Source: Peptostreptococcus sp.
GTDB lineage: Bacteria > Bacillota > Clostridia > Peptostreptococcales > Peptostreptococcaceae
Length of the DNA: 10,792 nucleotides
Assembly (NCBI GenBank): GCA_020025095.1
Contig: JAHHSS010000056.1
Span: 1 to 10,792, forward strand
Direction: 5' to 3'
Shown: positions 6,967 through 10,792 of the stretch, piece by piece
Position numbering within the stretch: position 1 is the stretch's first letter
Layout: every line of letters begins with the position of its first letter
Made by a program: the position numbers and the translations under genes
The notes under the pieces: generated by a model
What the model was told of the DNA's origin: nothing
Databases searched by the model: none
Seen by the model: the letters and a program-made list of their open reading frames with translations, nothing else

Positions 6967-7082
6967 AATAAATTATTTTATAAAATGCAAAAAAATAATT
7001 GACTATTCAGATAATAAGTGATAACTTTTAACTAAAGAATTGGATATTTGTGTCTATAGTTCATTTTAAGGAGGGATTTAGT

Positions 7083-7649
7083 ATGAAAAAAGCAAGTAAT
7101 ATCCATGAATTTGATGGCTTAAGAAAAAAAGATTTTTTTTCAATTATAGCTATCACTTTGGTTTCTGTAATTATTTTTCTTTTAATAAAGAAAAATTTTC
7201 AACAATTAGATGAGCAGTACACTATGTTTTTATACTTAGCCATAGTGGCTGGACTTGTGTCTATTTTGATGGGATATTCTGAAGCAAGAAGCAATGATCC
7301 CTTTGTAACAGGCAAGACACAGACAATGGGAGTTGTAAATAGCTTTGTAGTGGCTGCAGTGTCAATTGTTATATTGGCATTTAGATTTGGTATAGTATTT
7401 TCAGTTATTACAATGGATGTTTTACTTATTTTATCTAGGGAATTAGGTAGACAATCTAGGAAAAAACTATTAGAAAAGTATTTAGGACAGCAGGGGAAAG
7501 TAATAGAAGCGAACTCAAAGGGAAAGTACACAGTTGCCTTGGATTCTGAAAATAAAAAAGTTTATTCTGAAGAAAAATTATCTGTTGGAGATAGTGTTGA
7601 AATTGTAAATTTAAAGGGAACATATTTATATGTTCAAAAAGAATCGTAA
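7083..7649 (+). CDS. Integral membrane protein with an NfeD-like C-terminal OB-fold domain
   Basis: A 188-residue protein. Hydrophobic segments lie at about 18-36, 47-65 and 85-118; the last is long enough for two helices. Basic residues follow (SRELGRQSRKK). A soluble C-terminal domain of about 50 residues (135-185) starts with LGQQGKVIEA and ends with GDSVEIVNLKGTYLYVQ. That layout (Gly-x-x-Gly-x-V, a central strand, then V-G-D-x-V-x-I-V and a final strand) resembles the small beta-barrel of NfeD-like proteins, which assist membrane quality control together with SPFH-type proteins. No stomatin-like or protease partner gene is next to it here, so function is inference. AAGGAGG (7068-7074) is eight bases before the ATG at 7083, which is preferred to an upstream in-frame GTG at 7050. 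TTGACT at 6999-7004 might be a -35 box but has no good -10. A terminator follows. Confidence 0.72.
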   Translation: MKKASNIHEFDGLRKKDFFSIIAITLVSVIIFLLIKKNFQQLDEQYTMFLYLAIVAGLVSILMGYSEARSNDPFVTGKTQTMGVVNSFVVAAVSIVILAFRFGIVFSVITMDVLLILSRELGRQSRKKLLEKYLGQQGKVIEANSKGKYTVALDSENKKVYSEEKLSVGDSVEIVNLKGTYLYVQKES

Positions 7650-7692
7650 AATTTTTAAATATAAATTTGGTGTAAAAATGTAAAGTAAAATT

Positions 7693-7765
7693 AAAAAGAC
7701 CAATAAACACGTTGACATGTATCCAAAATTATGGCTAGATATCAATGATTTATTGGTCTTTTTTT
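7693..7765. terminator. Bidirectional terminator between convergent genes, with a 41-nt structured loop
   Basis: AAAAAGACCAATAAA (7693-7707) and TTTATTGGTCTTTTT (7749-7763) form 15 perfect pairs. The right arm ends in a T-run and the left arm begins with an A-run, so it can stop transcription of both the NfeD-like gene (plus strand) and the small membrane protein gene (minus strand). The loop of 41 nt (7708-7748) is unusually long. It contains further pairing potential: TTGA with TCAA, TATC with GATA, and CCA with TGG. Confidence 0.8.
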
Positions 7766-7803
7766 GTTTTTTTTCTTGTTATAAATTTTAAATTCTGCTT
7801 TTA

Positions 7804-7995
7804 CTATTTTTCGGAAGCAACTCTAGTATGAATAAAGAACCATACTAACCCAAAAACTATGTATATAACTCCAAGTATATTTGGAAGAGACGGCATAGAA
7901 TGGCCTCCAATAATAGCGGCTATTAAGAATATAATAGCAACAATTACAAATTTCATTACCCAACGATTTTTTTTAATTTCATTATTTTTACTCAT
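7804..7995 (-). CDS. Small two-helix membrane protein of unknown function
   Basis: A 63-residue protein that I do not recognise. The charged N-terminus (MSKNNEIKKNR) is followed by a first hydrophobic helix at about 15-31 and a turn GGHSMPSLP. A second helix spans about 39-56 and the protein ends in HTRVASEK. The layout predicts a helical hairpin in the membrane with both ends in the cytoplasm. A TAG codon four codons upstream fixes the ATG at 7995 as the first possible start. Only a weak AGG lies close to the start, but a perfect Shine-Dalgarno sequence 43 nt upstream is joined to it by a stem-loop. TATAAT at 8064-8059 offers a promoter, and the gene ends before a terminator that works in this direction. 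An overlapping plus-strand reading frame (7859-8065) has no ribosome binding site and is rejected. Real gene probable, function unknown. Confidence 0.62.
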   Translation of the reverse strand: MSKNNEIKKNRWVMKFVIVAIIFLIAAIIGGHSMPSLPNILGVIYIVFGLVWFFIHTRVASEK

Positions 7996-8005
7996 GATAA
8001 AGACA

Positions 8006-8048
8006 ACCTACTTAATTGATACTATATTAAGAGGTATTCCTCCTTTCT
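8006..8048 (-). promoter_or_regulatory. Perfect Shine-Dalgarno followed by a stem-loop that could bridge it to the start codon
   Basis: On the minus strand AGAAAGGAGG (8048-8039) is fully complementary to the usual Firmicutes 16S rRNA 3' tail. No ATG, GTG or TTG lies at normal spacing. Three bases later ACCTCTTAAT (8035-8026) pairs with ATTAAG-T-AGGT (8016-8006): ten pairs with one bulged T, closing a 9-nt loop. Folding would leave about 13 unpaired bases between the Shine-Dalgarno and the ATG at 7995. The weaker alternative GAGG with CCTC would instead hide the site. Confidence 0.5.
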
Positions 8049-8058
8049 TCTTATTTTT

Positions 8059-8064
8059 ATTATA
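8059..8064 (-). promoter_or_regulatory. Candidate -10 box for the small minus-strand gene
   Basis: A perfect TATAAT reads on the minus strand and would start transcription near 8052, just upstream of the Shine-Dalgarno sequence. TTGACA at 8078-8073 is only eight bases away, too close to serve as its -35, and the bases at the proper distance are a T-run. The dyad ACACAGTGT overlaps this region and might be a regulator site. Confidence 0.4.
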
Positions 8065-8113
8065 GTACACTGTGTCAAATAAAAAAAGATAGTAATGAAT
8101 GAAAATATAAAAG

Positions 8114-8122
8114 TGTTAAAAT
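8114..8122 (+). promoter_or_regulatory. Candidate distal extended -10 promoter for transketolase
   Basis: TGT plus TAAAAT (8117-8122) forms an extended -10 box within a 22-base stretch (8106-8127) nearly identical to 5-26. No good -35 box is visible. Use of this start would give tkt a leader of about 255 nt that includes both the palindrome and the inverted repeat downstream. Confidence 0.28.
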
Positions 8123-8125
8123 ACA

Positions 8126-8146
8126 ATATTTAAAATTTTTAAATAT
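8126..8146. repeat. Near-perfect A/T palindrome
   Basis: ATATTTAAAA (8126-8135) and TTTTAAATAT (8137-8146) are exact inverted copies around a single T. It contains only A and T and is not followed by a T-run, so it is not a terminator. It may be a regulator site or chance in A+T-rich DNA. Confidence 0.4.
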
Positions 8147-8276
8147 ACTATTCTTTTTTCATTAGAAAAAACAAGAGTATATAGCATATAAATAGAATAT
8201 TAAGGGAATCAAAAAATGAAATAATTGAAAATAGCAGTTTAAGAATTCAAGAAAATGTAGTATTATATATGTGATA

Positions 8277-8301
8277 ACATTTCAGAGTACGGGAGAAATG
8301 T
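8277..8301. repeat. Inverted repeat upstream of the transketolase gene
   Basis: ACATTTC (8277-8283) and GAAATGT (8295-8301) are perfect inverted copies around an 11-nt spacer (AGAGTACGGGA) that is notably G-rich for this region. It sits about 20 bases upstream of the better tkt promoter candidate, a suitable place for a regulator. If transcribed from the distal promoter it would form a hairpin. No known regulator is recognised. Confidence 0.4.
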
Positions 8302-8322
8302 GTAAATTTTCAGCATTTTGAA

Positions 8323-8350
8323 TTGAAATCAATGTGTTGAAATATAGAAT
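8323..8350 (+). promoter_or_regulatory. Candidate proximal sigma-A promoter for transketolase
   Basis: TTGAAA (8323-8328) and TAGAAT (8345-8350) are 16 bases apart, each matching consensus at five of six positions. Transcription would start near 8357, giving a short leader containing the AGGAGG ribosome binding site at 8371-8376. Confidence 0.45.
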
Positions 8351-8384
8351 ATTAGTAATTTGAATTTTTTAGGAGGAATTTTTA

Positions 8385-10370
8385 ATGAACATGAATCAAA
8401 AGGCTGTAAATGCTTTGAGAATTTTATCTGCTGACCAGATACAAAAGGCTAATTCAGGACATCCTGGTTTACCACTTGGTGCAGCTCCAATAGCATATGA
8501 ACTGTGGGCTAACCATATGAACCATAATCCAAAGAATGCAAACTGGGAAAACAGAGATAGATTTATTTTATCTGCAGGACATGGCTCTGCATTATTATAC
8601 TCACTTCTTCATATGTTTGGATATGAAGGAATGACAGTTGATGAATTAAAGAACTTTAGACAGTTTGGATCATTAACTCCAGGACACCCTGAGTATAGAC
8701 ATACAGTAGGTGTTGAATCAACAACTGGACCACTTGGTGCGGGTGTGTCTACAGCAGTAGGTATGGCTATGGCAGAGGCACATCTAGCTTCAGAATTCAA
8801 TAAGGACGGATATCCAGTAGTAGATCACTATACATATACTTTAACAGGTGATGGATGTCTAATGGAAGGTATAGCATATGAAGCACTTTCATTAGCAGGA
8901 ACTTTAAAACTTGATAAATTGGTAGTTCTTTATGATTCAAACAATATAACAATAGAAGGAGATACTTCAAGTGCATTTACTGAAGATGTAGCAGGAAGAT
9001 TTGAATCTTTTGGATTCCAGGTACAGACAGTAGAAGACGGTAATGATCTTGAAGCAATAGGAAAAGCAATAGAAAATGCAAAGGCGGATAAGGAAAGACC
9101 ATCTGTAATAATCTGCAAGACTCAAATAGGTTACGGATCTCCAAAGCAGGGGACTGCTGGTGTTCATGGTTCACCTCTAGGAGAAGATGGAGTACGTGCT
9201 TTAAGAGAAAATTTATCTTGGGAATGTGATGAGGCTTTTGTTGTGCCTGAGGAAATTTATGTTCACTATAACAAAATAGCAGAAGAAAACGCAAAAAAGG
9301 AAGAAGCTTGGAATAAGATGTTTGCGGAATACGCAGAGAAGTTCCCAGAAGAAAAGAAGAAATGGGATGAGTTTTTTGGCGATTTCGATGCTTCAAAACT
9401 AGATTCAGAAGAATTTTGGGCTCATGAAGACAAGGCTATAGCTACAAGAGCAACTTCAGGTTCTGTAATAAACAAGTTGAAAGATATGTATTCAAACCTT
9501 GTAGGGGGATCTGCTGACTTAGCTCCATCTAACAATACTGAAATGAAGGGAGAAGGCTTCTTCTCAGCTGAAGATAGAAGTGGAAGAAATATACATTTTG
9601 GTGTAAGAGAAATGGCTATGACAGCTATAACTAATGGTATATATCTTCATGGTGGATTAAGACCTTTCTGTGCTACATTCTTTGTATTCAGCGATTTTAT
9701 GAAGCCAATGATAAGACTGGCAGCACTAATGGGATTACCAGTAGCTTATGTCCTTACTCACGATAGTATAGGTGTTGGAGAAGATGGACCTACTCACGAA
9801 CCAGTAGAACAGTTATCTATGCTTAGATCTATACCGAACCTAAATGTCTTTAGACCTGCAGATTATACAGAAACAGCAGTAGCTTGGGCTCAGGCAATGA
9901 AGTCTGAAACTACTCCAACTGCGATAGTTCTTACTAGACAAGGATTACCACAATTAGAAGGTTCTTCTAAAGAAGCTTTTAGGGGTGGATATATAGTATC
10001 TGAAGCATCAGATAAGAATAATATAGATCTTATATTATTGGCTTCAGGTTCAGAAGTTGAATTAGCCATAAATGCTCAGAAGACATTAGAAGCTGAAGGT
10101 AAGTCTGTAAGAGTAGTATCTATGCCATGCATGGATATATTTGAAGCTCAGGATGCGGCATACAAGGAAACAATACTACCATCTAATATAAGAAGAAGAG
10201 TAGCTATAGAAGCTGGTGCTGAAATGCCTTGGTTCAAGTATGTAGGATTAGATGGTAAGGTAATAGGAATGACTTCATTCGGAGCATCAGCTCCAGCTGG
10301 AGAGTTATTTAAGCACTTCGGATTTACTACAGAAAATGTTGTAGAAGTATCTAAGAATATAATGAAGTAG
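8385..10370 (+). CDS. tkt: Transketolase (single-chain, full length)
   Basis: A 661-residue cytoplasmic enzyme, the normal bacterial length. It moves two-carbon units between sugar phosphates in the non-oxidative pentose phosphate pathway, using thiamine diphosphate and a divalent metal. The N-terminal cofactor domain shows SGHPG with His26, DRFILSAGHGSAL with His66, GHPE with His101, the GDG motif at 155-157 followed by DSNNITIEG (184-192), and GVHGSP with His261. The middle pyrimidine-binding domain has FGVREMAM with the expected catalytic Glu409, then THDSIGVGEDGPTHEP (458-473) with His471, and TRQGLP (517-522). The C-terminal domain (about 540-661) is complete. AGGAGG is eight bases before the ATG. 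Codon choice looks somewhat more regular than in the neighbours, as expected for a highly expressed metabolic gene. It appears to be a single-gene unit with its own promoter and terminators. Confidence 0.97.
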   Translation: MNMNQKAVNALRILSADQIQKANSGHPGLPLGAAPIAYELWANHMNHNPKNANWENRDRFILSAGHGSALLYSLLHMFGYEGMTVDELKNFRQFGSLTPGHPEYRHTVGVESTTGPLGAGVSTAVGMAMAEAHLASEFNKDGYPVVDHYTYTLTGDGCLMEGIAYEALSLAGTLKLDKLVVLYDSNNITIEGDTSSAFTEDVAGRFESFGFQVQTVEDGNDLEAIGKAIENAKADKERPSVIICKTQIGYGSPKQGTAGVHGSPLGEDGVRALRENLSWECDEAFVVPEEIYVHYNKIAEENAKKEEAWNKMFAEYAEKFPEEKKKWDEFFGDFDASKLDSEEFWAHEDKAIATRATSGSVINKLKDMYSNLVGGSADLAPSNNTEMKGEGFFSAEDRSGRNIHFGVREMAMTAITNGIYLHGGLRPFCATFFVFSDFMKPMIRLAALMGLPVAYVLTHDSIGVGEDGPTHEPVEQLSMLRSIPNLNVFRPADYTETAVAWAQAMKSETTPTAIVLTRQGLPQLEGSSKEAFRGGYIVSEASDKNNIDLILLASGSEVELAINAQKTLEAEGKSVRVVSMPCMDIFEAQDAAYKETILPSNIRRRVAIEAGAEMPWFKYVGLDGKVIGMTSFGASAPAGELFKHFGFTTENVVEVSKNIMK

Positions 10371-10465
10371 TTTTTAATTATAACATTATAGTTAAAAGTT
10401 AATATATAGAAGATATTCTCTAGTATATGGATATTTATAGAATATTTTAAAATTAGATAGCAAGT

Positions 10466-10505
10466 AAGAGACTGCAAACAGTTAATCTGTGAGCGGTCTC
10501 TTTTT
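10466..10505 (+). terminator. Rho-independent terminator of transketolase
   Basis: AAGAGACTGC (10466-10475) pairs with GCGGTCTCTT (10493-10502), including one G-T wobble. An inner stem ACAG (10478-10481) pairs with CTGT (10487-10490) around TTAAT. A T-run spans 10501-10505. This is the most stable terminator in the window. Confidence 0.88.
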
Positions 10506-10510
10506 CTATG

Positions 10511-10537
10511 AGCATATTTTTTGCAAAATATGCTTTT
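10511..10537 (+). terminator. Second, tandem hairpin downstream of transketolase
   Basis: AGCATATTTT (10511-10520) and AAAATATGCT (10525-10534) form ten perfect pairs around the tetraloop TTGC, followed by only a short T-run. It is probably a backup terminator or an RNA 3'-end stabiliser behind the stronger one. Confidence 0.5.
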
Positions 10538-10792
10538 AACTTTCTATTATATTTAGTGGAGATGAAATAAAAATACACAAAGTATGTGTAATAAAAGTTG
10601 AAAAAGTTTGTTTTATCTATTATATAGAGAAAATTTTATTTTTCTTTCAGATATATTGTATTTGATTAAATATTATATAATTTTAAATAGAGTGCTTAAT
10701 AGAAAAAAACTATACTATAAGTCTAAATAAATAGAATAGTTATTTGTAGTTACTTTCATAATAATATACAAATATACTATGATATATATTTG
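10538..10792. other. A+T-rich intergenic end of the window, no gene seen
   Basis: The bases after the tandem hairpins are almost all A and T. They hold scattered promoter-like strings (for example TATAAT at 10676-10681 and TATACT at 10773-10778) without acceptable -35 boxes. I find no coding region, structured RNA or repeat that I can support. It probably leads to a gene beyond the window edge. Confidence 0.5.

Larger units (their letters stand above)
7996..8384. other. 389-nt intergenic region between the divergent small gene and transketolase
   Basis: It holds the leader and promoter of the minus-strand gene (about 7996-8080), then A+T-rich DNA with two candidate promoters for the transketolase gene, an A/T-only palindrome (8126-8146) and an inverted repeat (8277-8301). 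I see no convincing coding region, tRNA or known riboswitch. A small RNA gene cannot be excluded. Confidence 0.6.

Noticed and set aside
7859..8065. Plus-strand reading frame of 68 codons opposite the small membrane protein gene
   Set aside because: It has no ribosome binding site and no promoter, and it overlaps the minus-strand frame that has better start, leader and terminator signals. Its hydrophobic look follows from being the complement of a membrane protein gene.
8154..8171. TTTTTTC - ATTA - GAAAAAA hairpin upstream of tkt
   Set aside because: The stem is almost all A-T pairs with no T-run after it on either strand. Such repeats are expected in DNA of this composition.
8977..9396. Minus-strand reading frame of 139 codons inside tkt
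   Set aside because: It lies wholly within the well-supported transketolase gene, has no ribosome binding site and reads as low-complexity shadow sequence rich in His, Leu and Pro.

Overview
The window is very A+T-rich, uses AGA/ATA-type codons heavily and carries strong AGGAGG ribosome binding sites, rho-independent terminators and a Firmicutes-type gene set. This points to a low-GC Gram-positive anaerobe of the Clostridia or Tissierellia type (for example a Peptostreptococcaceae relative). I cannot name a species from the sequence. It looks chromosomal; I see no insertion sequence, phage gene, tRNA, rRNA or CRISPR array.

Layout. (1) 66-1702: an AlkD-type DNA alkylation repair glycosylase followed 41 nt later by a membrane-anchored alpha/beta hydrolase, closed by a terminator at 1748-1782. 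(2) 1873-6406: a cobalt ECF transporter locus in the order cbiM - MATE efflux gene - cbiN - cbiQ - terminator - cbiO. CbiM is the substrate-capture component, CbiN its small partner, CbiQ the transmembrane coupling protein and CbiO the ATPase. The locus is unusual in four ways: a complete MATE transporter gene sits between cbiM and cbiN; CbiN carries a charged N-terminal extension of about 45 residues; CbiQ carries an extra hydrophobic N-terminus of about 47 residues; and a strong terminator lies before cbiO, so the ATPase is probably at least partly expressed on its own. I see no cobalamin riboswitch before cbiM; instead there is a candidate promoter overlapped by short direct repeats. (3) 6475-7649: a gamma-carbonic-anhydrase-like hexapeptide-repeat protein and a membrane protein with an NfeD-like C-terminal domain. 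(4) 7693-7995: a bidirectional terminator, then a small two-helix membrane protein gene on the minus strand. Its leader holds a perfect Shine-Dalgarno sequence 43 nt from the ATG, but a 10-bp stem-loop lies exactly between them and could bring the two together. (5) 8385-10370: a full-length transketolase, with candidate promoters upstream and tandem terminators downstream. The window ends in about 250 nt of A+T-rich sequence with no gene that I can support.

Functionally this is mostly ordinary housekeeping and metal-uptake DNA. The parts that deserve attention are the remodelled cobalt transporter locus and the hairpin-bridged translation start of the small minus-strand gene.
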